NCBI GenBank assembly: GCA_013306675.1
Contig: JABLUY010000141.1
Span: forward strand, 34,559 to 98,558
Length of the DNA: 64,000 nucleotides
Source: Thraustochytrium sp. TN22
Lineage: Eukaryota > Sar > Bigyra > Thraustochytrida > Thraustochytriidae
Reading direction: 5' to 3'
Under the pieces are notes generated by a model. It was not told where the DNA came from and did not search any database. It was given only the letters and a program-made list of their open reading frames with translations. This document shows positions 1 to 10,219 of this stretch, piece by piece. The position numbers and the translations under genes were made by a program. Every line of letters begins with the position of its first letter. The stretch's first letter is position 1.

Positions 1-129
1 ATGATGCCGCCGCCCATGGGCTGGCAGGGCACGCCGCAGCAGCCGCCCATGATGCCGCCACGGCCCCCGGGCCCTCCTCCGCCCCCGCCGCCGCGGCCTC
101 CTCCGCCTCCTCCGCCGCCGCGCAAGTAG
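1..129 (+). CDS. 3' end of a proline-rich protein (partial)
   Basis: The frame is open from the first base and ends at TAG (127-129). It encodes 42 residues, mostly Pro with scattered Met, Gly and Gln, and runs of seven or eight prolines before a terminal Arg-Lys. Such tails occur on RNA-binding and splicing proteins and on actin regulators, but no domain is visible here. The ATG at base 1 is probably internal and the gene probably begins upstream of the window. A palindromic TAGGCCTA lies just after the stop (132-139). Confidence 0.5.
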   Translation: MMPPPMGWQGTPQQPPMMPPRPPGPPPPPPPRPPPPPPPPRK

Positions 130-642
130 TGTAGGCCTAGTCCTGGCTGGTACCCGAAGTATTTTGCTGCACGAGCGTCATGTGCATCATCAGCATCGCC
201 GACAGCATCGCCGACGACAGCCTGAGCATCGCCGACAGCTGAGCCGTTGGGAAACTGGCATGCGAGCCAGCCTGTGTTCGGTCCCATTCAACTTGAAGCC
301 TGCGCGGCGCCTGCGCGCACCTGCGCCAGCCTGAGCACGTTCTGCGCCTCGTGCAAAATCTTCCCCGCACAACGCCCGCACAATTGAGATGGCACGTGCA
401 CGGAGCGCGGCCAGAACCCAACGCCACGTTCGGTCGCTTCGGATCCTTCCTTCGGCTAGCCGCCCCTCGGCGTGCGAGCGACGCCAGAGGACGGCGGAGG
501 CGCGGCGCGGCGGCGCGGCAGAGCCGCACGCAAGCCCTCGCGCGCAAAGTCCCCTCTCGCCGCCACGGCGCCGTGACAACGCGCAAGGTCGACCTTGGCG
601 AGGGCGAGGGCGACGACGCAGGGCGCGCACAACGACAACGAC
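130..642. other. Intergenic region upstream of the RCC1-BTB gene
   Basis: About 510 bases with no convincing gene. An imperfect tandem of a GCATCGCCGAC unit lies at 192-238. Overlapping frames on both strands are Arg/Ala/Pro-rich and look like GC-driven artefacts. No TATA-like motif was seen. Confidence 0.5.
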
Positions 643-3489
643 ATGGCGGACGCGGGCCTGGAGGAGCGCGACGGCGACGGCGGGAGCAAGGGCAAGGGCA
701 TGGCGGCAACGCTGATGGCGCAAATCCGTGGCGAGGCCGGCACGCTGGTCGGCTGGGGCAGCAACGGAGACCGCGAGCTCGGCCACACGGGAAAGACACG
801 CGAGGTGCGCGAACCGCGCGTCGTGGAGGCGATGGAGGCCCAGGGCAGCGTGCAGATGGCGGCCGGAAAGCGGTTCTCGGTGGTCCTGGACGAGTTCGGT
901 AATGTGTACAGCTTCGGTGTGAACAACCAGGGACAGCTGGGCCGCAAGACGACGGCGGATGGGGGGCCCGGCACGGTGGGCGGGGCGCTCGCGGCCCGGC
1001 GCGTCGTGGCCGTGTCCTGTGGCGACACGGCGGCAGCTGCCGTCACGGAGGACGGCGAGCTCTTCGAATGGGGCCTTGTGCACTACACGCCTCCCACGGA
1101 TGACTCGAACGGGCCGGCCACCATCGAGCTGCACGGCCTGCAGCCGAACCGCTACCACTCGGAGCGCGTCAAGCGCCTGGTGCGCGAATCCACGCTGCGC
1201 TACCTGAGCTCATCGTCCGGGGTTCGGCCGCCCGAGCCGGGCGCGACGGGCGCCAGCTCTGGCGCCGCGCCGCCCCCAGCAGCGCCGGCGTCGCCAAAGG
1301 CAGACGAGGAGCTTTCGCAAGCCGAATTCGCCGCCAAGCTGCTGTCGGAGCTGACCGAGGAGGAGGCGGCCGTGGAGCGGCGTCACCGCGAGTTCGAGCA
1401 GAGCCTGACGCAGGCGCAGCAGGACTCGCAGCGCGAGGGTGTAGTGAACATGAGCACGCGCCGCCGCGTCGTGCGCGTGCCGCAGCTCGCCGAGAGCCTG
1501 CGCAACTACCGCGTCGCCAAGGTGAGCCTGGGCGCGGCGCACGTGGTGGCGCTTACGCGCGAGGGCCGCGTGCTGACCAAGGGCTACAACGACCGCGGTC
1601 AGCTCGGCGTGGGCCACCGCTTCAGCCGCGCCGACTTTGGGCCCGTGCTGGGCGCCCTCGCCACGCGGCCCGCCGCCGACGTCGTGTGCGGCAGCTCGCA
1701 CACGCTCGTGCTGACGCCCGAGGGCGAGCTCTGGGCCTTTGGCGTCAACACCTTCGGCCAGCTGGGCATCGGCGAGACCACCGTGGAGCGTCTCCTGCCG
1801 AACCGCGTGGACCGCCTCGCGGACGCCGGCGTCAAGGTCGCCCAGGTGGCGGCCGGCGAGTACCACTCGACCTGCCTCACCTCAACGGGCGAGGTCTACT
1901 CGTGGGGCCACTCCGAGTATGGACAGCACGGCGCTGCCGGCAAGGAGGGCCGCGATCTGCAGTACGCGCACCTGCTCCGCCACTTTTACGTCCCGCGGCC
2001 CGTGCAGCCGTTCTGCAGCGCGCGCACGGTGGCGATGGACGCGGACCCAGCCGCGGCTGCCGCGGCCGAGGCGGCCGCCCAGGCCGGTGAGGGCCCGGCA
2101 TTGGACGCCGCCGTTCCGGTGCGCATCAAGTCGCTGGCCAGCGCCGCGCGCTACTCGGTGGCGGTCGACGCGGATGGCCTGGTGTGGTCGTGGGGCTGGA
2201 ACGGCTCCGGCGTGCTGGGCCACGGTGCCGGCGCGCGCTACACGGAGCCGCGCGTGATTGAGGCGCTGGCTGGGGTACGCGTCATCGACGTCACGGCTGG
2301 GCCCAACCACGTGCTGGTGGCCGTGGAGCAGCAGGGCAGCCAGTTCGCGCTCTCGTACGCGCCGCTGCTGGCCGGCGCCAAGGGCCGTGCCCCCACCGCA
2401 CCCGTCACCGTCGGCGTCGACGTCCGCAGCGATCGCGACATAAGCTTTGACGTGCGCATCCGCTCCAAGCTCTCGGCGCGCCAGGAGGCCGAGCCCGAAG
2501 TTGAACGCGAGCGCAAGTACTCCATGCCGGCGCACCGCTTCGTCCTCCTGGCACGCTGCCCAGCGCTGCGCGAGATGCTCGCCCCGGTGCCGCCTGACTC
2601 CTCGGACGTCGCGTACGAGGTGCAGCTTCCCTTCGTGCTTGAGTCGCTCGTGCTCCGCGCCCTCGTCGAGTACCTCTACACGGACCACCTCCGCTCGTGC
2701 CCGCCGCACAGGATTATGGACCTGCAGCAGGCGGCCGAGCGCCTCGGTCTCGACCACCTGTGCGGGCTCTGCCGGCTCGCGCGCCACCAGCGCAAGCTGC
2801 GCATGAGCGTCAACGAGGACGCCGCCTCGCGCGCCGCGCTCGGCGACCCGCCCGCGCTCCCGCCTTCCACCTTTGCGCAGGACATGCGTCGCGCGGTGCG
2901 CGACGCCACGGACCACAACATCTTCCTCGGCGCGCTCGACCCGGACGAGGACATCGCGGACTACGCCGTAGCCACCAGCGCCAAGGACGGGATCGATGCC
3001 GACGCCAACGCCGCCGAGGAGACCCCGGCCGAACAGCCCGGGGCGGACCTGGATGGGGCCGAGGAGAAGGACGCGGCGCAGCTCGCAAGCAGCGCCAACA
3101 TGGACATTCTCTGCCGCTACCCGTTCTTCGAGAAGTTGCTCACGGGCGCCTTTCGCGAGAGCCGCGACGCGCAGGACAAGGATACGCGCATCATGCTGCA
3201 CAACCTCTCCCCGCGCGGGCTCTCCACCCTGCTCTACTGGGTTTACTGCGGCGATCGCACCATTTGCCAGCCGGAGACGGTCATGGCTGTCCTCGCAAGC
3301 GCGCGTTGCTTCGGCGTTGACGACCTCGCCCGAGTTTGCGAGGCCTATATCATCCAGAACATGGACGCCGCCTCGGTCGGCTACATTGAGGACTTTGCGC
3401 GCGACACCAACTCACAGCGCCTCCTGCATTACTGTCAGCGGCTGCGGGACGCCAACGTCGCATTGGCGCCAGCGACCAAGGCCGAGTAG
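643..3489 (+). CDS. RCC1-repeat protein with two C-terminal BTB domains
   Basis: The protein has 948 aa. The start at 643 is the first in-frame ATG (context ACGACATGG); the frame is open further upstream only through non-ATG codons. Residues ~30-560 carry RCC1 blades with recurring motifs such as GWGSNGDRELG, SFGVNNQGQLG, AFGVNTFGQLG and SWGWNGSGVLG, interrupted by a charged insert (~190-260). Two BTB/POZ-like segments follow at ~590-690 and ~810-930; the second reads NMDILCRYPFFEKLL and then SARCFGVDDL. An RCC1 propeller followed by two BTBs recalls RCC1-BTB proteins and IBTK, which also has ankyrins that are absent here. BTB proteins commonly act as substrate adaptors of cullin-3 ubiquitin ligases, so that role is inferred. 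It is convergent with the LRR gene, with 216 bp between stops. Confidence 0.9.
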   Translation: MADAGLEERDGDGGSKGKGMAATLMAQIRGEAGTLVGWGSNGDRELGHTGKTREVREPRVVEAMEAQGSVQMAAGKRFSVVLDEFGNVYSFGVNNQGQLGRKTTADGGPGTVGGALAARRVVAVSCGDTAAAAVTEDGELFEWGLVHYTPPTDDSNGPATIELHGLQPNRYHSERVKRLVRESTLRYLSSSSGVRPPEPGATGASSGAAPPPAAPASPKADEELSQAEFAAKLLSELTEEEAAVERRHREFEQSLTQAQQDSQREGVVNMSTRRRVVRVPQLAESLRNYRVAKVSLGAAHVVALTREGRVLTKGYNDRGQLGVGHRFSRADFGPVLGALATRPAADVVCGSSHTLVLTPEGELWAFGVNTFGQLGIGETTVERLLPNRVDRLADAGVKVAQVAAGEYHSTCLTSTGEVYSWGHSEYGQHGAAGKEGRDLQYAHLLRHFYVPRPVQPFCSARTVAMDADPAAAAAAEAAAQAGEGPALDAAVPVRIKSLASAARYSVAVDADGLVWSWGWNGSGVLGHGAGARYTEPRVIEALAGVRVIDVTAGPNHVLVAVEQQGSQFALSYAPLLAGAKGRAPTAPVTVGVDVRSDRDISFDVRIRSKLSARQEAEPEVERERKYSMPAHRFVLLARCPALREMLAPVPPDSSDVAYEVQLPFVLESLVLRALVEYLYTDHLRSCPPHRIMDLQQAAERLGLDHLCGLCRLARHQRKLRMSVNEDAASRAALGDPPALPPSTFAQDMRRAVRDATDHNIFLGALDPDEDIADYAVATSAKDGIDADANAAEETPAEQPGADLDGAEEKDAAQLASSANMDILCRYPFFEKLLTGAFRESRDAQDKDTRIMLHNLSPRGLSTLLYWVYCGDRTICQPETVMAVLASARCFGVDDLARVCEAYIIQNMDAASVGYIEDFARDTNSQRLLHYCQRLRDANVALAPATKAE

Positions 3490-3574
3490 CCATAGTTTTG
3501 AATCTGTTGACGATTGCGGGCCGGACATGCGCGCATTGCTCTGCTCACCCTGGTGGTGGCGTCGGGAGCCAAGG

Positions 3575-3616
3575 CCAGCCACAGCCACAGCCACGGCCAC
3601 AGCCACAGCCACAGCG
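3575..3616. repeat. GCCACA hexamer microsatellite
   Basis: About seven imperfect copies of CAGCCA/CGGCCA lie in the short spacer between the convergent RCC1-BTB and LRR genes. Confidence 0.7.
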
Positions 3617-3705
3617 GCGTCAGGCACATTGACCACTCCCTCTTGAACTCTACAAAAAAGACAGAAACAGATTTACAGTAGGCCTAATGGAGAGACTTTT
3701 CCATT

Positions 3706-5706
3706 TCATCGAGGAGACGGCCCGGCGGGCCGTTCATTCAGGGAGTGCCGCGTCCACACCGGCGGAGAGCGGACCAGGTACGGGCTGAGCAGAGGCACGC
3801 TGGCCTCGAGCCACTTGACGTCACGCTCCGCCGCGGCCACGGCCTGGCGCAGCTTGAGGATCCGTCGCTCCTTGTCAGAAGCCGTGCGCATGAAGGGTGC
3901 CGAGCTGGTGATGGCTGTGCGGCCGGCAGCAGTCTGCGAGGGCGCCGGTCGGCGCACGGTTGGCAGTCCCCGCTGCGCGCACAGGCGGAGGGCCAGCTGC
4001 AGCTCCGTGAAGACCTGCCGCTGGTGATTGAGGTGACACATGAGCCGTTTCAGGAGGGCATTGAGCTCCAAGCGGATGCCCGTCGCGTCGCCGGCCGTCG
4101 TCTTGCGCATTCTGTGCCAATGCCAAAGCGGACATTAGTGGTGAGAGTGCGTGAGAGTGAGTATAAAACAGGAAGACGTACTTAAAGTACTCGAGCGAGA
4201 CGTTGGCTTCAAGCGAAGCGGCGATCGCGCGACTGCCTTCGGCACTGATGCCGTTGAACTGCAGATTGAAGCGCTCCAGGGTGCTCGTCTCGCGAATCGC
4301 GCTGGCAATGACCTCGGCGCCCTCGTCGCCGACGCAGTTGCTCTCGAGACTGCACACTGCGCGTGAGTTGGCCATCTTTGGCGGCGTGAAGTATGCTACC
4401 TGACGCACCTTAGCCGTTCCAAAACTGGGTTGTTGCGCAAGGCGTGGGCTACGGACTTTGCGCCCTCATTCCCGATGCCGTTCTCCGCCATGTTGAGGGA
4501 GTGCAAGGACCTGTTCCTGCAAAGCGCGTCGCAGATAGCGGCCGCGCCCTGGTCACCCATCCCAACGCTCGTCAAGCTACGGTGGCACAAGGGAGGGCTC
4601 AGGCTGCGTGAGTTCGTCCGTCCGAGAAGGCCGCGCCGCGCGCGCGCGAGCTCCAGGGGAGGAGGATCGCGACTAACCTACTCAAGCCACCAGAGCATTG
4701 TGGCGCTGGCCAGACCGCGCGCAAAGACGCGGCAACCCTCCGGTCCAAGCGGGTTATTGCTCAGATTCAGTCGCCCCAGCTGGCACGTGCTGCGGAGCGC
4801 GAGGGCGATGGATGTGATCGCGGCCACGCCGAGCGCATTTCCGTCCACGTCGAGAACCTCAATGCTGCGGCTCTGCGACAGCAGCATCTTGAGCGCGTCT
4901 GCCTCCGAGTCCTCAATGCCGTTGTTGTGGAAGCTGCGTTGGCGCAAGGCGTCGCGTTAGCAGCGCAGCGCAGCGAGAAGCAGCGAGCGAGAAGCAGCAA
5001 CGCGCGCCCCGAGGGGATACTGGCAACTCACATGACCGTCGTGAGCGAACTTGCGTCCAGGAGCGCCTGCGCAAGCGCATCGGCACCCTCGGAACCCATG
5101 CGCGTCCCGTAGATGCTGCGCGTGGGCGCTGGTCAGCTTCCGTCTCTCTGTGTCCGCGCGTTGAGATCAAACCTACTTGAGCGTCGTGATGGCAGGGGCG
5201 ACCCGCAGCGCCTCGGCGATGACATTGAAGCCGCGTGGGCCGATCGAGCAGCGCGCAAGTCTGTGCGAAGAGACAAAAGTACAGGGCGAGGGTCAGTCGC
5301 GCCGGTCGGTCGCAGCGTGACGTTGCAACACGTACCGCAGGGTCTTGAGGGTCAGGTTCTGGCGGAGGATGCCCGCGATGGCTGCCGCGCCCGCGTCCGA
5401 AATGCTCGCGCCGCCGAGTCTGTGCGTTTACCGTCAGCACCGTCTCGCGTGCCGCCGCCACCACGACCCCACGTACGTGAGCTCCTCGAGCGCGCGGTTT
5501 GTCGCGAGCGCGCCCTTGAGCGCCGCCACCCCCTCGTCGCCAATATCATAGTCTCTCAGGCTGCGCAGCTCAAACCTCATGACCGTGAGCTCGCTGCTGG
5601 CCTCCCTTGGCAGCGCTAACACCTACTTGACCTCGCGCACGTCGCCGCCAAAGCTTTGGAGCGCGCGCTGCCGCTCGCCCGCGTCCACCCCGGCGGACAG
5701 CGGCAT
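3706..5706 (-). CDS. Multi-exon leucine-rich-repeat protein (ribonuclease-inhibitor type)
   Basis: I could assemble a nine-exon model by eye. Exons are 5706-5627, 5575-5477, 5419-5336, 5260-5177, 5115-5032, 4933-4682, 4576-4409, 4349-4182 and 4111-3706. All introns are GT-AG with donors like GTAGGT, GTACGT and GTGAGT, are 51-105 nt long, and are all phase 2. The spliced length is 1,425 nt (474 aa). Exons 3-8 are 84, 84, 84, 252, 168 and 168 nt, exact multiples of a 28-residue repeat (for example LESNCVGDEGAEVIASAIRE and LNLSNNPLGPEGCRVFARGL). This is the RNI/NLRC3-like LRR type, usually a protein-binding horseshoe. The last exon adds a ~135-residue tail with a helical stretch (DKERRILKLRQAVAAAERDV). 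No kinase, NACHT or signal peptide is visible. The ATG at 5706 is the start I chose; a longer 5' end is possible. Confidence 0.85.
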
Positions 5707-5714
5707 GTCGCGCC

Positions 5715-5815
5715 GCCTCGCGCCGTGCCGCGCCGCGCCAAGCCGTGTCGCGCCGCGACGCGCCGCGACGCGCCAAGTCGCGCCAAGCCGCGCCGCGCCA
5801 AGCCGCGCCAAGCCC
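5715..5815. repeat. Degenerate CGCGCCAAG/CGCCGCGA tandem repeat
   Basis: About 100 bases of imperfect 5-10-bp units (CGCGCC, CGCCAAG, CGCGACG) lie immediately upstream of the LRR gene start. They give spurious Arg/Ala-rich frames on both strands. Confidence 0.6.
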
Positions 5816-5880
5816 CTCGCCGCGCGCGGGCGCCCCACGGTGCGTGCCTCGGTTCCTGGTCTGCCGGCGCGTTGTTGCAG

Positions 5881-6187
5881 GAGGACCTTGACGACGACGA
5901 GGACGACGATTTTAACGATGGCGAGCACGCCGCGGGCGACTCGGCGCGGCCGCCGACCGATCCCCTGCAGCCACAAGCAGCGCCTGCGACTCGGCTCGGA
6001 CTCGGACGCGCTCGCCACGAGTTGCCAGGTCGCAGGCAGGCAGTCAGGCAGGCAGACAGGTGCAGGCACCCGGTTCAAGCCAAGGCGCTCCAGAGTCCAG
6101 CCGCCGGGCGCTCGGGACAGCTACGGGCACGAGGACGAGGATGGGGACGTGCAGCAGCTCTGTGAGGACGAGGAGTCCGGGGCCTAA
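5881..6187 (+). other. Possible terminal exons of an acidic protein
   Basis: A plausible 3' splice site (GTTGTTGCAG, 5871-5880) precedes a strongly acidic stretch (EDLDDDEDDDFNDGEHAAGD). A second acidic run (GHEDEDGDVQQLCEDEESGA) in another frame ends at TAA (6185-6187). Removing 6029-6065 (GT...AG, 37 nt, poor donor) would join them in frame. No upstream exon or start could be identified. The stop overlaps the left target-site TA of the adjacent MITE. Coding status is uncertain. Confidence 0.2.
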
Positions 6188-6587
6188 CGTAGAATCGCGA
6201 TAAGTGTACCGGTTGGTTTCCAAAAATCGCTGAGCACGAAGGATTGATCGGATAGCCTTCAGACTTGGTGCACCACTTCGTCTCGGGCTCTAGTTGCACC
6301 CAAAAATGCTGGATTGCACCTCGTTAGCCTTCTTGGTCTTTGATTCACCCTCTATTTGATGACCCGCCCGGCCAGCTCGGGGAGGGTCGATCGCCAAAAG
6401 TGTACTGCCATGTAAATCTTCGTCTTTTTTTTTCCTTGGTTACGCGTAACGACCGTTACTTAAACCCCCCGTCGACCCATGTCTTACTTACATAGAGCCT
6501 TCGGGTTGATAACATAGACGCAATATGGCTGGCCAGGCCGGTTTCCGGAATTATTTTCGTGGCGAAACACTTATCGCGACTCTACGT
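6187..6587. mobile_element. TA-flanked MITE (Tc1/mariner-like), 401 bp
   Basis: Terminal inverted repeats 6187-6207 and 6567-6587 match at 20 of 21 positions, starting ACGTAGARTCGCGATAAG. The element is flanked by TA on both sides (6185-6186 and 6588-6589), the usual duplication of Tc1/mariner elements. The interior is clearly less GC-rich than its surroundings, with a T-run at 6425-6433, and has no coding potential. It is therefore a non-autonomous element. It lies between the divergent LRR and NIPA-like genes. Confidence 0.8.
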
Positions 6588-6589
6588 TA

Positions 6590-7842
6590 TCACTACTAGG
6601 CTACTGTAGTACACGTTGCTGCTGGCTGGGGTGTGCGATCGAATGCCATGCACTCGTCGGACAGGAGAGGGCGGAGGAAGTTCACGCGCTCTGGCTGCAC
6701 GTTCGTGAGCATGTCATGTTGGTGCGATCGCAGCCTTCCTTCTGACAAGACAAGACTTGCGCAGGCCTCCGCGGGCCTCGGCCCTCGGCAGCGAAGCGAC
6801 CGCGACGACAGGCAGGCTCTGTGTCGCCCACCAGCCAGGCCCCGCCTGCCAGAGCAGCGGGCGTCCTGCCGCCTCTGGCAGTGGCAGTGGGCCGCGGCCG
6901 CGGCGGCGCTCCGTCAGTCAGCCTTGACATTCGCTCCGCCGCACCCGGCGTCCGAGTCACGTCGACGGTCGACCGTCCGAATCATCCGTCCGTGGCCGCG
7001 CAGGCTGGCGCAGCAGAGCAGAGCAGGTACGCAGCCAAGCCACTGATGTGAGAGCGCCGTGGCCGGCCCACGAAGCTACGTTCGTGCGTGGCACTGCATG
7101 CCATGCCACGCAGAGCTTGCTTGCTGTGCACCCACGCGTCGCGGCAGCCTGAGTCCGCGTGCTCTGCTCTGCTCTGCTCTGCCCTGCCCTGCCCAGGCTG
7201 CCCTGCTCTTCTGTGTTTCGGGAGGAAGGCAGCCTGGGGAGGCTTCCGCAGCGCGCTGCTTCGCGCCGCCCGCCACCGCCTCGCTCACGCACGCAGCGCG
7301 CTGCTCGCGGCGCGCCCTGGCGTGCGTGCGTGCGAGCAGTCTCAGCCGCCGCGCTTCCGAGGCGCCGGGGGCGCGGCGGGCGAGCCTCGGCGAGGCGCGC
7401 AGAGCGCGCAGCGCGCGGCGAGCAGGGCGCCCCGGCCGACCGGCGCCCGCGGCGGAGGCAAGCCAGCCGTGGCCGCGCGCGAAAGCGGTCTGCGGCGGAG
7501 GACCCGGGCGGCGAGGGCGAGGGCGGCGGCGCTTGGCGCGCGTGTCCGGGAGCGAATTTCGAATTTCTTGCTTTCTCGCTTTCGTTGCTTGGAAAGCTGC
7601 TCTGCTCTGACAGACAGGGCGGCGACGCGCGTGCCAGCCAGGCCCGGCTGCGCGGCGCGCGCGGCAGAGCGGCAGGGCGGCGCGCGGCGGAGCGGCGGCG
7701 CGCGCGGGCCAGCGGCGGAGCGGCGCGGCGACGCCGAGCGGCGCGGCGGCGCGAGGCCCGGCCGGCGCGCAGGCGGCGGCGGCGGCGGCAGCGAGGGTGG
7801 CGGCGGCCTCGGGGGCGCGTGCACAAGGAGGAGGCCGGCGGG
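6590..7842. other. Upstream region of the NIPA-like gene
   Basis: 1.25 kb with no supported gene. It holds a CTCTG/CCCTG pentamer repeat (7160-7194) and a very GC-rich stretch (7300-7830) giving long Arg/Ala frames. The frame is open upstream of the NIPA-like start, but its composition is not protein-like. Confidence 0.5.
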
Positions 7843-9078
7843 ATGAGCGACCTGTTCGCGCTCAACTGCGAGACGACGGACGATGACGGCGAGTCGGCGT
7901 CGGCGTTCAGCGACCTGCCGCTGCTGTGGCTGGTCGGCATGGCGTGCAGCGTGCTGTCGAGCGTGGCGACGGCGCTCGGCACGATCCTGCAGAAGAAGGC
8001 GCACATGATTCAGGAGGCCCTGCCGGACGAGGAGAAGAGCCCGGAGATCATCGGCATTGTGCTGAACAGGTACTGGCTGTTCGCGCTGCTCATCATGGCG
8101 ATCATCCCGCTGCCGTTCGACTTCGCGGCCTTCGCGCTGGCGCCGCAGAGCCTGGTGGTGACCATGACTGGCCTCACCATCGTGCTCACCCAGTTCTTCG
8201 CGCCCGCGCTGCTGGGCGAGAAGCTCACGCGCGTAGAGATCACCGGCACGGGTATCATTCTGGTGGGCGTGGTCATCACCTCCGTCACGGCGGGTGGCAA
8301 CCCGGATGACTTAACTGTCTGCGACCTCGTGTCGCGCTACGGCGATTCGGACGTCCTGGCCACCGCCTTCGTGGTGATCGCGCTCATCGGCGCCAGCCTC
8401 TGGCTTATTCATTCGGGCAAGGCGCCCGAGTCGCTCGAGCCGCTGCGGCCCGAGTTTTACGCCTTCGCGGCTGGCGGCCTCGGCGGCCTCATGCAGATCG
8501 CCTTCAAGGCCACCGGCGAGCTCGTCCGAGGGATCTTTGGCGGAGCGCAGGCCGGCACGTGGCAGACCATGTGGCCCTACCTCCACATTATCGCCATTGC
8601 CATTTTGGCCATTGGCATGATCAGCTACATCAACCGCGGGCTCCAGGCCTACGACGCGGTGCTTTTCACGCCTCTCTATTTCACCAACCTCATTGTCGTC
8701 AGCTCGACGCTCGGCCTCATCTATTACCGAGAGTACGCCAACTTTGAGGTCTGGCAGTCCGTGCTCTACCCCATTGGCGTCACTATTGTCTGTGGCGGCA
8801 TCCTCTTCATGACGCTGCGCGGCGTCGACCTCGAAAAGGTCCGCGCGCGCGTCGCGCGCCTCAAGCGTTCCAAGGCCAACCGCAGGTCCATGCAACTCCA
8901 AGCTCAGGAGCAGGGCCTCGGCGGCAGCCACCGCTCGCTCGCCTCGCTCGCGCGTGCCGCCTCCACGCGCTTCCCCACCAGCCCGCTCTCCTCCATGAAG
9001 CTTAGTTTCAAGGGCTCGCCACCCCGCGACGACGACCTCGAGCTCGCACCCGCCTCTCCAGACGATGATCACCAGTGA
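7843..9078 (+). CDS. NIPA-like magnesium transporter (DMT superfamily)
   Basis: The protein has 411 aa, starting at the ATG before SDLFALNCETTDDD. Roughly nine hydrophobic segments span residues ~25-330. The first repeat (ACSVLSSVATALGTILQKKA, then APQSLVVTMTGLTIVLTQFF and LLGEKLTRVEITGTGIILVG) and the second (NRGLQAYDAVLFTPLYFTNL, then YREYANFEVWQSVLYPIGV) match the EamA/NIPA fold. In NIPA proteins a similar motif places a nucleotide-sugar-transporter-like NxAL...V(T/S)PxYY in TM7-8. The C-terminal ~90 residues are a basic, Ser-rich cytosolic tail. NIPA proteins move Mg2+ at the plasma membrane or endosomes; the actual substrate cannot be read from sequence. Confidence 0.75.
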   Translation: MSDLFALNCETTDDDGESASAFSDLPLLWLVGMACSVLSSVATALGTILQKKAHMIQEALPDEEKSPEIIGIVLNRYWLFALLIMAIIPLPFDFAAFALAPQSLVVTMTGLTIVLTQFFAPALLGEKLTRVEITGTGIILVGVVITSVTAGGNPDDLTVCDLVSRYGDSDVLATAFVVIALIGASLWLIHSGKAPESLEPLRPEFYAFAAGGLGGLMQIAFKATGELVRGIFGGAQAGTWQTMWPYLHIIAIAILAIGMISYINRGLQAYDAVLFTPLYFTNLIVVSSTLGLIYYREYANFEVWQSVLYPIGVTIVCGGILFMTLRGVDLEKVRARVARLKRSKANRRSMQLQAQEQGLGGSHRSLASLARAASTRFPTSPLSSMKLSFKGSPPRDDDLELAPASPDDDHQ

Positions 9079-10112
9079 GTATGTGGTGCGGTGCGGCCTG
9101 TCGCCGCACCTTGTCGCGCCGGGCTGGGCTGAGCTGCCCTCGAGCTGGGACTGGCGCCTGCGCAGCCCTGCTGCGCTTGCTGCGTCTCAGCTCCCAATTC
9201 TGTTGTGCGTGCTGCCGGCCTGTGATAGCCTATTCCATGTAGCAACTAGTCTCCGTGTGTGTGTTTGTCTGTGTGTAGCTTTTCGTGCTGAGGTAACTTA
9301 GCCTCGAGCCAACAAGACGATCTGTGTCAACAAGCGTAGCTTCTTCGCTTTCGAAAGAGGCTTACGAGTCAACGTCTGAACGACACAGGAGTGGTGCAAC
9401 GTGTGAGCTCGCTTGCTCGCCTCTGCTTGCCTCCTCATGAGCTGGTGTTTACAACACGTATTCTTTACTTGCTTGCCACGCGTGCCCTTGCGTTGGATCA
9501 ATTCACCTTGCCTTTGCAATCGAATGAGCCAAGCAATGCGCGGGCTCATGTCCTCGCGGGCTCATGGGCCCTGTCCTCGCGGGCTCATGTCCTCGCCAAC
9601 GGACAGGTAAAAACGGCACTAGCCTACGCGGGATCGATTCTTTGCCCGCTCTGCTGGTCGTTGCACGAGCTCGTGGGCTCTCGGACACGAGGAGCTTCCC
9701 CTCACCCGATCACAAATCGCCGACCACCACCACAACCTTGCGGTCCACTCCGACGTGTGGCCGACGACGTGCCGCCTCGAAGAAGGAAAGTCTCGCTACG
9801 CAGCTCAGGCTGTGAATCATCCCTCAAACACAGGCTCGAATCCTTTCTGTACGGCCGGCCACGCCCTTCAAGTTCTCAGGCTCCGGCCAGGCACCTGACT
9901 GCACGTCACGGTCGCGCGCACGGTCAGGCCACCGAGCTCGGGCCCGGCCTCCGACCCGGAGTCGAGCGGCTGCACCTTGAAGAAAGGCTTGAACTTGACT
10001 GTGACCACAACGGGCCGGTTCGCAGGGTTCGGTCGCGGTCGTGGCAAGCCCGGCCCGCGTCGGCCTCGGCGCAGCCGCCAGACCGCGAGACGCTCGCGCG
10101 CGCTTTGGCGGC

Positions 10113-10143
<31 letters not shown>

Positions 10144-10219
10144 GCGGCGCAGCGAACCCGGACCTGCGGCCCGCGCCGCGGCGGACGCGGAGACCGAGGC
10201 GGCGCGGCCGGTTGGCGCC
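9079..10219. other. Intergenic region between the NIPA-like and TMEM184 genes
   Basis: 1.1 kb with no supported gene. The long plus-strand frame crossing it runs out of phase through the next gene and has no domain. It contains three copies of a GCGGGCTCATG...CCTC unit (9540-9596), the middle one with a 7-base insertion, and a (GGC)n tract (10107-10147) just before the TMEM184 start. Confidence 0.5.
9540..9596. repeat. Short tandem repeat, three GCGGGCTCATG-TCCTC units
   Basis: Three direct copies: the first and third read GCGGGCTCATGTCCTC and the middle one carries an extra GGCCCTG. It is non-coding. Confidence 0.7.
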
